This document shows positions 34,000 to 45,094 of a DNA stretch of 64,000 bases, one piece after another (positions within the stretch are counted from its first letter, which is position 1; each line of letters opens with the position of its first letter). This DNA comes from Hyaloscypha bicolor E (lineage: Eukaryota > Ascomycota > Leotiomycetes > Helotiales > Hyaloscyphaceae), in NCBI RefSeq assembly GCF_002865645.1, contig NW_020194693.1, forward strand, positions 372,001-436,000. The letters run 5' to 3'. Made by a program: the position numbers and the translations under genes. The notes beneath the pieces are model-generated. The model was given only the letters and a program-made list of their open reading frames with translations, made no database searches and had not been told where the DNA came from.

Positions 34000-35215
34000 T
34001 CACGTCTGAAAGACACTGGTCACCAGCGATCCTAACGCAAAACAAGGCTGGGAATACTGACGATCACTACGAGCCGGAACGTCCACCATTGAAGCCTGTC
34101 TCGAGTTGTGCAACAGCTCCTTCATCGTCCGATGCTTTTGTTCTTGCAGCAATAATTTGAGATACCGAATGCGCTCACCGAAGTAGGAAAAGTCCTCATA
34201 GAACTCATCATCCTGGTGTAGGTACATGAGAATGCCTTGAATGTGGAAGAGCAGGACCTGAGGTGGTGCATCCGCTTTAGAGAGAACTTCTTCAATAGTA
34301 GCACTGGAGCTGCTGCTTTCGTATTTCGCTATGGTGTCTGGGACTGGCGTTGACATATAGAGGTGGAGGAGACTTTTGATTGGTTCTGCAAATAGATCCA
34401 ATTCCTTGTCAAGGGATCGAGCTCCTCCTGTATTAGAGACCTCATTATTCATGGCCAAGATGCGTTGACCACGGTATAGATAATGTCTGGCATGTTTCCT
34501 GATATCAAGGATAGTTTTCTGCAGTTTTTTTGACGTAGTTCCGAAGATAATGTCATACATTCCTCTCAACTCCTGAGTTTGAAATGAACGAGGCTTGCTG
34601 CGATCCGTATCGGCGGATTGATAGCGTTACAGATATACACTTACCGTGGAACGCGGTACCACGAGGTAGATAGCCGGTACATGTATAGATCCTTGCCAAC
34701 AACCCACAAATGCCCCGACAACTCGGAAGTTCACATAGCACGCCAATTGGGTTAATTCTGCGAAGGAATTGTAGAGAGAACTCTGCGGGCGAGAATCGCA
34801 CCGCCCAGGACAACAACAATGCTCTGGCTGCAAAACCAGGCTGATTTATTCGCTGACCGTGCCCGCCGCGAACGTCAGGAAGCATTCTGCGGGCAAATGA
34901 ACCCCGAAAAGATCCAAATTCCTTAAGCATTGGGCCGTCGGCCGACGGGAATGCCATTGGCAAAAGGGGCTCAACTTCACCTGGATGATTCTCGAAGTAA
35001 TCTCGCACCAGTTTGGCGCTAGAACTAATCATTTGAATGAAATCCTGTAGAATGCGTTGCCTCTTCCTCGCCGCGCCACGCGTGTTTCGGGGGATCGTGC
35101 GTCGAGTTCTAGGTTTGCAACGATTTGGTTGGCTTCGAAGAAGCTGAAAAGCCGTGGTACTCTCGAAGATTCAAATTCTTCCTTCGTCCAGTATCGGCTG
35201 TGGGAATGTGTTATT
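34000..35215 (-). CDS. Unidentified gene, exon structure uncertain, possibly decayed
   Basis: Protein-like minus sequence runs in pieces. About 35215-35090 reads RYWTKEEFESSRVPRLFSFF-EANQIVANLELDARSPETR. About 35056-34850 reads DFIQMISSSAKLVRDYFENH-PGEVEPLLPMAF. About 34790-34640 reads SLYNSFAELTQLACYVNFRV-VGAFVGCWQG. A clear intron (GTAAGT...ACTCAG, about 34645 to 34570) joins to ELRGMYDIIFGTTSKKLQKT, open to a stop at 34000. Joining the first two pieces needs a 36-base intron; joining the second and third needs another intron or a frameshift. I recognise no domain. It may be an intact multi-exon gene or a gene in early decay. The last exon alone codes about 190 residues, charged and helical. 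Confidence 0.45.
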
Positions 35216-36374
35216 TCAGTCCCAAATAGACTCTACATGATTCGGGGTTCGGTCTCTTCATTAAAAATATTGGCGTCAAGTGTCCGCTCTGGGTGATGCC
35301 TGCTGCGGAATTTATTATTGGTTAGGGAACAAAATCTCTCCCTTCAGTTGACCGGCTATGGGCTTTGCGGGTGCTGTTGATGGAACTGTTGTGTAGCGGT
35401 ATTTTGGTCTCTTACTTGATTGAAATGTTCTCGGTTTCAAGTCAGTTGGCAGGTTACTAGAACAGAATCTTGGGGTCTACCTGTGGATTTTGAGAAGTCA
35501 TCGCGATTAATCGCAGCTTATTCTTCACCTTCATCGGTTTTATGTCCACGGCCTTCATCTCCAAGTTACAAGCGCCGATCGTGTCTAAAATGCAGCCGAA
35601 GTTCCATTATTATCCTCACGACAGATTCGTGAAGCCTTAGACAGCCCTCTAGAATAGAATACAATCAGTTCCATGCCATTTGAAGTGTTGTCATAAAGAA
35701 TATAATCACCTCCATCCTCACAGAAGGCCTGATTATAATACCTGCAAGGAGTCCGGGCTAATTATCTTCCCCTCTGTTCTATTTTGTACGTTTCAGTTGC
35801 TATTCTTTGAGCTCTCTGGCCGTCGCTGTCATAGAAAGGATTGTGCGAGGGCGGCGGGCTTCTTGCGGGAGGCATGACTGACGAGCAAACTCAATTTTCC
35901 TGTCTTTAGATCTAAACAGAACTCACTTGGAGGAATATTGCCATTAGTAACATGTACGTCTGTATCTCTCTGGTCTTGACGTCATTTTCCGGCAATGTAT
36001 GAGGAAACCTACAAATATCCGATCGGATATCTCGATTCAGGCCCGACGATCCTGAGCCAACTCGAGATACAATCGCTCTCAGTGGACTTTCATGAGAATT
36101 AGCAGAGGTGACACAGCGAGGCCAAGCCAAGCCAACGCAGCGATGTCATGCTTATGACTCAGGTCTCAATATTAAGCTGTTGCAATTGTTATTGATGAAG
36201 TAGAAACTGATTTCATGATCGACGAAGTGATATGCAGGCTGCCCGCACTAAGCCCAAAACAGCGATTTCTGCCACCGCCTTCACCGCTGATAACCAAAAT
36301 TACGACAAAATTCCTCAAGACATGAATCACCTCCCGCCAGCTCGAGAAACCTCCGGACTTCCTCGGAATCGTGC
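35216..36374. other. Intergenic before the PABA synthase gene
   Basis: Only short frames without family resemblance. Contains the promoters of the divergent unidentified gene and of the PABA synthase gene. A short direct repeat GCCAAGCCAAGCCAA occurs at about 36121-36135. Confidence 0.45.
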
Positions 36375-38855
36375 GTGACAATGCGAATATCGAAACCCTT
36401 GATCCTATTCATCGATGCCTACGACAGCTTCTCGAACAACATCATATGCCTTCTTGAAACGACACTTAATGTCTCCGTCCGCACGATCAAAATCGACAAC
36501 CCTGCCCTAGCTACTGACGAAGCTTTACAAAACGAATTAAGGCACTATGCTGCGGTGGTATGTGGCCCTGGTCCGGGACACCCGGGAAAGAAAGAAGATA
36601 TCGGGATTATGAGGAGAATTTGGAGGCTGAAGGAAGAACAGTTGCTGCCAGTGTTGGGAATTTGCCTGGGATTTCAGAGTTTATGCTTGGAGTTTGGGGG
36701 ACAGGTGAAGAGGTTGAAGGGGCCACAGCATGGAATTATTCGGAGGATCAGACATGTTGGAGAATATGGGAAGGGGGGGCAACAAACTATTTTTGGCGGG
36801 GTTGGAGAGATCACTGCCACTCTTTACCAGAGTCTGTGTGTGGATGTTGGTCAAGACAAGACTAAGATGAGAAGGTGGGAGCCCGAGATCCCTTGTCCAG
36901 ATCTTGTACCATTGGCTTGGGCCGAGAGCAGAGACTCGTTTCAAGATGACTCTGGGATCAAGGACGACATGGTTCTGGTTGCTGTACGGCACGCGACGAA
37001 ACCTTTTTGGGCCTTGCAATACCATCCCGAGTCGATATGCACGAATAAAGAGAGCAAGCAGGTGGTCAGGAACTGGTTTAAGCAGGCTCAATTGTGGAAC
37101 CGAATACAAAGACAGACACCAATATCTCAGAAGGGAACAATCCAAGGCCAATATGCTACTCGAGAAAGCTTGTTAAGTCAATTCGAGCAGAAGCTCACCC
37201 AGGATCCTGGTATCCGTTCCCCTGCAGCATATTTAAACAATTTTGGGAGAGCCGACAAGTGTACCGAAGTCATCTGCCATTCTCGAACCATACAATTCGC
37301 AGCAGATATTTCGATTCCGGATCTCGTTGAAGCTATCCAAGATATGCGTCAAGATCAAATTATTTTGGAATCTTCAAATGCATATGAGAAAGCTGTTGGG
37401 ACCGTAGATGTCCGAGGCAGATATAGTATCATTGGTTTGGATGTTGCAGAGAGCACGAGATTTGAATACACCAGAGGAACCCACAAGATCACTCAAATTC
37501 ATCCACGGAAAGGGACTATTTCTACTGACGACACAAGAAGTTTTGGCGGGATATGGCCTTTTATTGCTCAATATTTGGATGCAAGAAAAGTAGTGGACGG
37601 CAACCCTGATTCACCATTTTGGGGAGGTTTCATGGGCTACACGACGTACGAACTGGGACTCGAGGGCATCGATGTCAAGCTTCAAAGCAGAAAGGGGCGC
37701 CAACATTGCCGCCCAGATTTGTGTTTTGCCTGGGTAGAACGAAGTCTCGTCGTCGATCACGGAAAGAACGTGGTCTATCTCCAACAGCTTGCTCCGAGAG
37801 CAAATAATGACTTTGTCAAGACTTGGATGGATAGCCTTACAATTGACCTGCAAGCAGCCGTCGAACACAGCTCTTGCCCGCCCCCAACGACCCGAATTCC
37901 TCACTCCGTCATCTCAATCATGACCCCTCAACCCTCAGTCTACGAATCCAAAGTCCTGGCTTGCCAATCCTCCATTCGATCTGGGGATTCCTACGAGCTG
38001 TGTCTAACCTCACAAACACACATCAATCTCTCCAAACCCGCCTCTACTTCCCCCTCCTGGGCACTATACAAAACGCTTCGCACCCGGCAACCGGCGCCTT
38101 TCTCCTCCTACCTCCGTCTCGGATCTGCCACTTTGGTATCCTGCTCCCCAGAACGTTTCCTCTCCTGGACCGCCACCGGCTCCTGTGAGCTCCGCCCCAT
38201 GAAAGGTACGGTCCGCAAGTCCTCTGCCGTATCCACCCTCGCCGCCGCAAAACTACTCCTCGACATCCCAAAAGAGAAAGCCGAAAATCTAATGATTGTC
38301 GATTTGGTGAGACATGATTTGCACGGTGTGTGTGGAAGCGGCAATGTAAGTGTGCCGAGACTGATGGTTGTGGAGGAGTATAAGAGTGTGTTTCAGATGA
38401 TTTCTGTCGTGAATGGGCAGATACCGCCTCCGTATCCGGTTGAGATGGAGAAATATCTGTCCGCTGAGGAAATTGACGAGGCGGAGCAGAAAAGATATAC
38501 CGGAATTGATGTGTTGGCAGCCAGTTTACCGCCAGGAAGCATGACCGGTGCACCGAAAAAACGCAGCTGTGAGATCCTTCAGGATATTGAAGGTGGTGAA
38601 GAGAGAGGGCTGTATAGTGGGGTTGTGGGGTATATGGATGTCAGGGGACGAGGGGATTGGAGTGTGACGATTAGGTGTATGTTTAAGTTCGATGACGAGG
38701 ATGAAGTTGGTCCCGGAGAAGACCGGAAGGTGAGCGAGGAAAGGGAGACCTGGCATGTTGGCGCTGGAGGCGCGGTCACGGCGCTGAGTACGCCGGTTGG
38801 GGAGAGGGAGGAGATGGAGACGAAGTTGGCTGGCACGCTGGACCTTTTTAGATAA
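36375..38855 (+). CDS. ABZ1: Para-aminobenzoate synthase (aminodeoxychorismate synthase), fused glutaminase and synthase
   Basis: Intronless, 826 residues. It converts chorismate plus glutamine to 4-amino-4-deoxychorismate, the committed step to PABA and folate, in the cytosol. The N-terminal class I glutamine amidotransferase (about residues 8-235) shows VDAYDSFSNNI-like start, CGPGPGHPG, the nucleophile in GICLGFQSL and the His-Glu pair in ALQYHPESI. A linker leads to the chorismate-binding domain (about residues 520-820) with SYELCLTSQTHINL, LRPMKGTVRKS, NLMIVDLVRHDL and GSMTGAPKKRSCEIL. The lysine in PMKGT marks aminodeoxychorismate synthase; anthranilate synthases have alanine there. Start at 36375 (MTMRISKPL); the second methionine is equally possible. 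It converges on VPS55. Symbol follows yeast ABZ1 (pabaA in Aspergillus). Confidence 0.95.
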   Translation: MTMRISKPLILFIDAYDSFSNNIICLLETTLNVSVRTIKIDNPALATDEALQNELRHYAAVVCGPGPGHPGKKEDIGIMRRIWRLKEEQLLPVLGICLGFQSLCLEFGGQVKRLKGPQHGIIRRIRHVGEYGKGGQQTIFGGVGEITATLYQSLCVDVGQDKTKMRRWEPEIPCPDLVPLAWAESRDSFQDDSGIKDDMVLVAVRHATKPFWALQYHPESICTNKESKQVVRNWFKQAQLWNRIQRQTPISQKGTIQGQYATRESLLSQFEQKLTQDPGIRSPAAYLNNFGRADKCTEVICHSRTIQFAADISIPDLVEAIQDMRQDQIILESSNAYEKAVGTVDVRGRYSIIGLDVAESTRFEYTRGTHKITQIHPRKGTISTDDTRSFGGIWPFIAQYLDARKVVDGNPDSPFWGGFMGYTTYELGLEGIDVKLQSRKGRQHCRPDLCFAWVERSLVVDHGKNVVYLQQLAPRANNDFVKTWMDSLTIDLQAAVEHSSCPPPTTRIPHSVISIMTPQPSVYESKVLACQSSIRSGDSYELCLTSQTHINLSKPASTSPSWALYKTLRTRQPAPFSSYLRLGSATLVSCSPERFLSWTATGSCELRPMKGTVRKSSAVSTLAAAKLLLDIPKEKAENLMIVDLVRHDLHGVCGSGNVSVPRLMVVEEYKSVFQMISVVNGQIPPPYPVEMEKYLSAEEIDEAEQKRYTGIDVLAASLPPGSMTGAPKKRSCEILQDIEGGEERGLYSGVVGYMDVRGRGDWSVTIRCMFKFDDEDEVGPGEDRKVSEERETWHVGAGGAVTALSTPVGEREEMETKLAGTLDLFR

Positions 38856-39225
38856 CTTTTGGGAGACTCACGTCTGGATTTTAAGGGGAAAGGAGGAGTT
38901 TTTGCATCATTTTTGCATTTCGGGGGGAGGAATACTCAACGTATTCCAGGATATAAGGCAAGGCGTTGGAGACTCAACGATACCCCACTCGCAAGACGCA
39001 ACAACCCCGCATATAGAATAAAATAGATGAACGTTCTGAATAAATCCATTGCACGCTAGTTATCAACTGCATCAAAACCCCCAACCCAAACCCATTGAAA
39101 TTCTTCAGTTCCGCTTTGCTTGCTGATATGCTTTATACGTACAATACATCCCTCTCCCGTCCTTCCCACCATCCGGTATCCCTTACTCCTCCCTGCTTTC
39201 GTCAGGCCAGGTTCTGAAGAGGGAC
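38856..39225. other. Convergent 3' intergenic region
   Basis: Lies between the 3' ends of the PABA synthase and VPS55 genes; holds their terminators and 3' UTRs. AATAAAAT near 39019 may serve polyadenylation on plus. Confidence 0.5.
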
Positions 39226-39797
39226 TTAGAATTCTGACTCCTCTTGAAAGAACATCCCAAACGCGATGATGGTGCCGTAGATCAGCGCCCCGCCCGTGAT
39301 AGACATCAGCGCCGCTGCCCAGCGAATGAGCTCCGAGTGTGCTAGTAAAGCCGGGAGTGCTGCCAAAAACATCAGTATTTAGTCCACATTTACATACCTC
39401 TTCCCTCAGGAAACATACCAACACCCATCAAAACCAAGAACCCGGTACAGAACCTCCCGAAATCCACAACAGCATTGCTGCTTGATTCTACGAAATCATC
39501 GGGATTGGCGCAGCGTCCGCAGACCCAGTTTGGTAGCGGCGCGAGCACGTAGGTGGCGACGACTAGGAGTGGCAGGTATTGTTTGAAGAGGGCGCAGGAA
39601 AGGATTACGAGGAGGAAGCCGATTGCTAGGACCTGTTTGGAGGTTAGCTTGGAGGTTGAGGGGTGGAGGAATGATCACAGGCTCGCACGGGATGGGACAA
39701 ATGAGCGGGGTTGGGGATGGAGAAGGGAGAGGGCTAGTGCAAGGCAGAGGAGACGTACAAAGGAGAGCGAAATAATGGTCTTGAGACCAGCGGTCAT
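39226..39797 (-). CDS. VPS55: Vacuolar protein sorting protein 55 (endosomal tetraspan, OB-RGRP family)
   Basis: Model complement(39226..39360-side exon, 39419..39632, 39759..39797), introns about 39360-39418 and 39633-39758. The protein (about 137 residues) starts MTAGLKTIISLSF and continues LAIGFLLVILSCALFKQYLP, YVLAPLPNWVCGRCANPDDF, FGRFCTGFLVLMGVALPALL and ends IIAFGMFFQEESEF. These are the four membrane segments and the PNW-x-CGRC-x-NPDDF loop of Vps55. In yeast it acts with Vps68 in late endosome to vacuole traffic. The 13-codon first exon is easily missed. It is divergent from the proteasome gene with about 445 bp between starts. Confidence 0.93.
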
Positions 39798-40242
39798 TTT
39801 GGGGAGTGAGAGAGGCACTTTGCTGGTGTTGTTATATGGTCGGGCTGCGGTTTTCGCGCTTCGCTGCTTCAGTCGTCTGCCTTCCTAGTTACGTCTCGAT
39901 CGTCGCTTGATGCCGAAGTAATATCAATCTCCAGAACTAACAGAGAGATTTCTGGTGGTGAATTGTGAGGCTCGTTGTAAAGAAGAGTGAAAGCTGTTCT
40001 GGCGATGTTCCAAATGGCTGACGTTGCTCGGCTGAGGCTCAGCAGGCAGGACCTACCCCTGTCGCCTTCCCTCGTTTCGACTACGGCAACCTTATTTTTG
40101 CGTTGGAGCTTCATCAGCGTGTCTGCCTCTGCCTCGTCTTTCCCCATACCTTCAACATCACCTCTACTCCCCAGCCCCCATCCCCCTTTCACGATACCAA
40201 CATTACGAGTCCGCACGCAGCTGAAGCTGCACCCCCGTCACG
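39798..40242. promoter_or_regulatory. Divergent promoter region VPS55 / PRE5
   Basis: Separates two divergently transcribed housekeeping genes. Pyrimidine-rich tracts precede the PRE5 start (about 40105-40210). I looked for a PACE box (GGTGGCAAA, the yeast Rpn4 site) and did not see one. Confidence 0.5.
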
Positions 40243-41157
40243 ATGTTCAGGAATAATTATGATAACGATTCCGTTACCTTGTGAGTACTCTACTTGAATT
40301 GCAAACGGGCAGCGCGTTGGATAGAAGCTGATGAGAAGTAGCTCGCCCCAGGGACGGATATTCCAGGTCGAGTATGCGTCTGAGGCTGTCAAGCAGGGGA
40401 GTGTGGTTGTAGGAATAGTTAGCAAGACACATGCTGTACTTGTTGCTTTGAAGGTACCGTCTCTTCCTTCGCCCTCCCCTCCGACATAAATCATCCTTTA
40501 GCTAACACGGGCGTATTTCTCCAGCGCAACGCAGAAGAGCTCTCCTCCTACCAAAAGAAAATCATCGCCATCGACGAGCACCTTGGTCTCTCCCTCGCCG
40601 GCCTCGCATCCGACGCCCGGGTCCTCTCCAACTTCATGAAACAACAATCGCTCTCCTCTCGCCTGACCTACGGCCGCGCCATCCCCCTCGAACGCCTCGT
40701 CTCCTCCATCGGCGACCGCGCGCAAACCAACACGCAACACTACGGCAAGCGTCCCTACGGCGTCGGGCTCCTAGTCGCGGGCGTCGACGAGACCGGTCCA
40801 CATCTATTCGAGTTCCAACCCTCAGGCATGACGCAGGAGATGGTTGCTTGTGCGATTGGAGCGCGGAGTCAGATGGCGAGGACGTATTTAGAGCGGAATT
40901 TGGATGCGTTTGAGAGTTGTGGGCGGGAGGAGTTGGTTAAGCATGGATTGAGGGCGTTGAAGGAGAGTCTGGCGCAGGATAAAGAGTTGACTGTTGAGAA
41001 TTGTAGTGTGGGTGTTGTGGGTATCAAGGAGGAGGGCATGAAGCGGATTGAGGCGTTTAAGCTTTATGATGGGGCGGAGGTTAGGCAGTGGGTTGATTTG
41101 GTGGCTGATGGGATGGAGGCCGCTGAAGGAACGGAGGGCATGGAGGTTGATTCGTAA
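40243..41157 (+). CDS. PRE5: 20S proteasome alpha subunit (alpha6 type)
   Basis: Model join(40243..40280, 40342..40453, 40525..41157), 260 residues. The N-terminus [33 protein letters not shown] is the proteasome alpha signature; the FRNNYD start with the [14 protein letters not shown] block is that of yeast Pre5 / human PSMA1. Later blocks [49 protein letters not shown] and [14 protein letters not shown] agree. Being an alpha subunit it has no catalytic threonine and forms part of the outer ring and gate. The C-terminal tail is acidic. Length matches the family. Introns have GTGAGT and GTACCG donors and restore frame. Confidence 0.95.
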
Positions 41158-41457
41158 GTTGTGGGATGAGAGATGATATGGCAGGGTGGCTCCTGAGCTT
41201 GTACAACATCAAAAGCATAAGATCATAGAGGGAATGCAAAGTCTATTGCAGTGCCTGAGCTCTAGGTATAGCAGACAATCTACGCGAAACACCTTCACAA
41301 ACCGGGCAAAGCTAGAGGGGGTATGATCTACAGGAATCCATGCAACCACCAAACGCCATCCTGAGTCGAGTCGCGCACCCATTTTCAGTCAGTACCTCCT
41401 TACGCCTGCGTCAATTTCCAATTCACAGCAAACACCCACCCGGGTCCCACAAAGCTC

Positions 41458-42338
41458 TTACTCATTACCCCACTCCAACTTGAACCGTCCAGACGCAACC
41501 CGATACTCCCTCAACGCCCTCACCGCCCCCTCCGCGCTCCTCGCCTCTTGAATAATCTCCTGGTTCCCCTTCCCCACAAACCCTGCCTCCACACTCCCCT
41601 TCACCCAGCTCAACAAGCCGTCCCAATACCCCTCCACATTATACACCACCACACCTCTATTATGAATCCCCAACTGATTCCAAGTAACGACCTCCATCAA
41701 CTCCTCGAGCGTGCCATACCCACCACTCAACGCCACAAACCCACTCCCACTCGCACCTGCAAGTACTTCCTGCGCCATCATCTGCTTACGTGTATGCATG
41801 TCTTTCACCACTGTTGTCTTTCCATAGGTTTTGTACTCGGGTATTGCGCCATCGAGCGCGATGTCGGAGTCGGGGCCGCGCTCGTATTTCACGAGCGGTG
41901 CTGGGATGATGCCATGCACGCTGTCGGGACCGGAGAGGGAGACGAGCGTGCGTGCTATTTCGCCCATCAGGCCAACGGTGCCGCCACCGTAGACGAGGGA
42001 GACATTGTGGGCGGCAAAGACGTGGGCTAGGGAACGGGCTGCTTCCTGTTTGGCTGCGTTAGTATTATATAGAAAGAACGAACGATTGAGTGGGTTGGGG
42101 AAGGGAGGGCTACCATATGTGCGGGCGAAGTGCCAGGGCTTGCACCGCAGAAAACGCAGATTTTTATCTTCGGCGAGCGGGACGTTTGGGAGGCCAGAGC
42201 ATTGGTGCTGTTTGAGAGGACGTTGTTCAGTTTCGAGAGGCCGTGTGGGGTGGTTGAGCCTGGGATGTCTGGCGTCTGGCTGCGGACTGAGATCGCGGGG
42301 GAGGCGCCGCCGGATGCCATAATGAAAGATTGCTTCAA
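41458..42338 (-). CDS. LOG-family nucleoside 5'-monophosphate phosphoribohydrolase
   Basis: Model complement(41458..about 42043, about 42114..42338), one intron joining GASPGTSPAHM to EAARSLAHVF. The Rossmann-like fold is marked by ICVFCGASPGTSP, LVYGGGTVGLMGEIARTLVS, SVHGIIPAPLVKYE, MHTRKQMMAQ and SGGYGTLEELMEVVTWNQLG, i.e. the GGxGTxxE catalytic and substrate motif. Long mis-annotated as lysine decarboxylases, such enzymes release free bases from nucleoside monophosphates, including cytokinin activation in plants and some fungi. Whether this one makes cytokinin or has a housekeeping role cannot be told. An in-frame opening upstream extends past the true first exon and should not be annotated. 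Alternative start MASGGASPA at 42320. The minus gene is divergent from the CLPTM1-like gene. Confidence 0.9.
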
Positions 42339-42894
42339 TTAATTGAGTCGAGAGTTGTAGATTTTCTGGAAGAGGGAATTGAGCGTCAATTGAAGGTCGG
42401 ACAAGCTGAAGTAGTTGAGCAGCTGAGCTCTCGCTTAACAAGGTACTCGAGGAGGCGTTCGTACGTGGCGATGACTCAAAGTCGCGGTCAACAGGAATTG
42501 AAATCGGCCTGAAGGTGGCTATTTGAAAGAAAGATGGATTGATACAGTGCGGAGGTCGTAAAGACAGTCTTTGTTGGAAGTTCAACAAATCAGAGTTGGA
42601 AAAGTGGCAGGTGTTACTCGAGGAAGCTTGAAAGGGCCTTGTGATAAATATTGTTGCCGGATCCGGTGACGTTTCTGGCGCCGCCGCTTGCAGCCGCGGC
42701 CCCTCCAGCCACGGCAAGGCACGGCTTCTACACGCGGATGATGATTGGTTAAACGGAGCTCGGCGATGCGATTTTAGCGGACCCTGGAGAAATCGCAAGC
42801 TTCTCCTCTCTTCCATTGAGAGTCTCGTCAATTGCGTGGCCTTCGACTTTCACCCCAAGCTCGTCAAGGCATTCCGAATCCACGCATCGCCAAT
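42339..42894. promoter_or_regulatory. Divergent promoter region LOG / CLPTM1-like
   Basis: 556 bp between divergent starts. Open frames overlapping it are read-through of neighbouring exons. No specific factor site recognised. Confidence 0.5.
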
Positions 42895-45094
42895 ATGCCT
42901 CCTCCCACCGGCACCGTAGCTCCAGGCGCACAGCGCCAGGATGAAGGCATGAGTGTACGCTCCTACCCCAAGGTTCAGAAAGAAAAGAAATATATCTAAT
43001 ACGTCTCCTCAGCCGATGATCAAGTCTGCCATCCAGGGCCTGGCTATGTTCTTCGGCATCCAATTCGTTATGGGCAAGTTTATGAATTCGGGGAAAGCGA
43101 CGACGACAACCACGACCGATGCTTCCGGCACCGTAGTCAAGGTGCCTGCGAACACCGGCGAGATCCCACCTTACTATGCGCGTCCGGACCACTTGGATGA
43201 GGGCGCATTGTACAATCCTCTTGCGCAGAGAATAGCACCCCTGTGGCCGCTTGATAGTCCCATGGATATCACGATTGTCGTCTCCCCGACCTTTGTTTCT
43301 GAACCGCTGGCCAAGACTCCCAAGGAGAGGATTGTGGCTGATGAGGTGGCTTTCAAGCTTGGAGATTATAAAGAGAATAGGGTCATTGATACTACGTTTC
43401 CCGTGCCGAAGGAGGTTCAGAATAATGGCACGCTGTGGGCACATTTTTATATTGGGTTGACAGGGAGTAAATTGGATCCCTCGACTCCAGGATATAATCC
43501 TGAGAGGGCGTTCCATTTTATTCATCCCTTGACTCAATATATTGCGCAAAAAAAGATCAAGAAGACGAAGAATCTTCTTGCTGCTGTAAATGAGACTGAA
43601 GTGGTATGTCTTCATTTGCGGGACCTGGAGGAAGATGTTGACAGAAGTATAGCCCGAGGAGGAAATTCCTGCCGGACCAATTATCAATTCTCACTATCAT
43701 CCGAACTTCACCATGTCTTTCATCCCGGACTCTGGGGTCATGCATTATCCTTCTCTCCACCCTGCTGTCAGACAATATATCCACATGGAATCCAGCGGTG
43801 CAAGAGATGGTAGTGGACAGAATGGATGGTACTACCCAGTTCTGTTCGTCAATACTTTCTGGCAACTCAGAACTCATATGACGACCCTAAATTCGACTGT
43901 TAAAACTCTTCCGCTTCATATCAACCTGAATCATTTGGCCAACTGGAAGTTCAGTCTGCTTGCTAGTCTTGACGAAGGAGCAAAGCAGAATGCCAGAACG
44001 GCTGCTCAAGGTTAGTCTCTGTATTGGAAAGGGGGTTCACGTGACTAAAGACTTCAGGTGGTTCTGTCCCTGGCGGTGGCGATGGCAGCGAATTCGAAAT
44101 GATCAAGGAAGTTCTCCTCGATACCAACGTCTATCTATTGGGCACAACCGTTGTTGTCAGTATCTTCCACATGATCTTCGAGATGCTGGCCTTCAAGTCA
44201 GACATCAGCCATTATCGCAACAAGAAAAATAATGTTGGAATCTCGGTTCGCTCCATCCTCGGAAATGTCTTCATGCAAGCCGTTATTTTCCTCTACTTAT
44301 TGGACAACAACGAAAATACAAGTAAGCTCTCAACTCACCCCTCTGAGCCCTACTTGCTAACACGACCAGGCTGGATGATCCTTTTCTCCCAAGGAATGGG
44401 CATCTTCATCGAGCTCTGGAAAATCACTACCGTCGTGAACGTGCGCGTCCGCGCTGCCGCCCCTGGCTCCCTAATCCCCTACCGCATCGCCTTTGAAGAC
44501 AAGCAAGTCCTCACCGAAACCGAAGAGAAAACCAAAGAATACGACGCCGTCGCATTCAAATACCTCTACATGATCGCCGTCCCTCTCCTCTTGGCGTACG
44601 CCGCCTACTCCCTCAAATACGAGACACATAAATCGTGGTATTCATTCATCATCGCCACGCTCGTCGGTTCCGTCTACGCTTACGGATTCCTTATGATGGT
44701 TCCGTCCTTATATATCAATTACAGGCTGAAGAGTGTGGCGCATATGCCCGCCCGAGCAATGACGTATAAATTCTTGAACACATTCATCGATGATCTGTTT
44801 GCGTTCACGATTAAGATGCCAACACTGCATCGACTGGCGACCCTGAGAGACGATGTTATTTTCTTTGTTTATTTGTATCAGAGTTATAAGTATAAGGTTG
44901 ATTATACGAGGGTTAATGAGTTTGGACAGGGGGGTGGGGAGGATGAGGTTGTTGAGAAGGATAAGGTGAAAGCAATTGAGGCCAGTGAGGGGAAGGATGT
45001 AGTGGAGGTTGGCAAGGAGGGGAAGGCGGATGATGTTGCTGCTGCCAAGAGCACTGGCAGTGCAAAGAAGGGAGGGGCTACGAAGCGAAAGTGA
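42895..45094 (+). CDS. CLPTM1-family multipass ER membrane protein
   Basis: Model join(42895..42954, 43013..43603, 43653..44010, 44058..44321, 44370..45094), 665 residues; all introns GT-AG and in frame. Exon 1 encodes only MPPPTGTVAPGAQRQDEGMS. Recognised blocks are PPYYARPDHLDEGALYNPLA, LWAHFYIGLTG, SHYHPNFTMSFIPDSGVMHY, NGWYYPVLFVNTFWQLRTHM, MIFEMLAFKSDISHYRNKKN, GISVRSILGNVFMQAVIFLY, WMILFSQGMGI and MPTLHRLATLRDDVIFFVYL. Several transmembrane helices lie in the second half, and a lysine/glutamate-rich cytosolic tail ends the protein. Relatives in animals (CLPTM1, CLPTM1L) act in the ER, in receptor assembly and lipid scrambling; the fungal role is not established. Confidence 0.93.

Noticed and set aside
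39869..40256. Frames overlapping the VPS55/PRE5 promoter
   Set aside because: Overlap the start and first intron of PRE5 and lack family features.
41458..42831. 457-codon minus-strand open frame
   Set aside because: Only its first half (41458 to about 42043) is the LOG exon; the upstream part is intron and promoter read-through. The true first exon (ICVFCGASPGTSP) is in another frame.
42749..43687. 312-codon minus-strand open frame
   Set aside because: Antisense shadow of exons 1-3 of the CLPTM1-like gene; sequence is not family-like.
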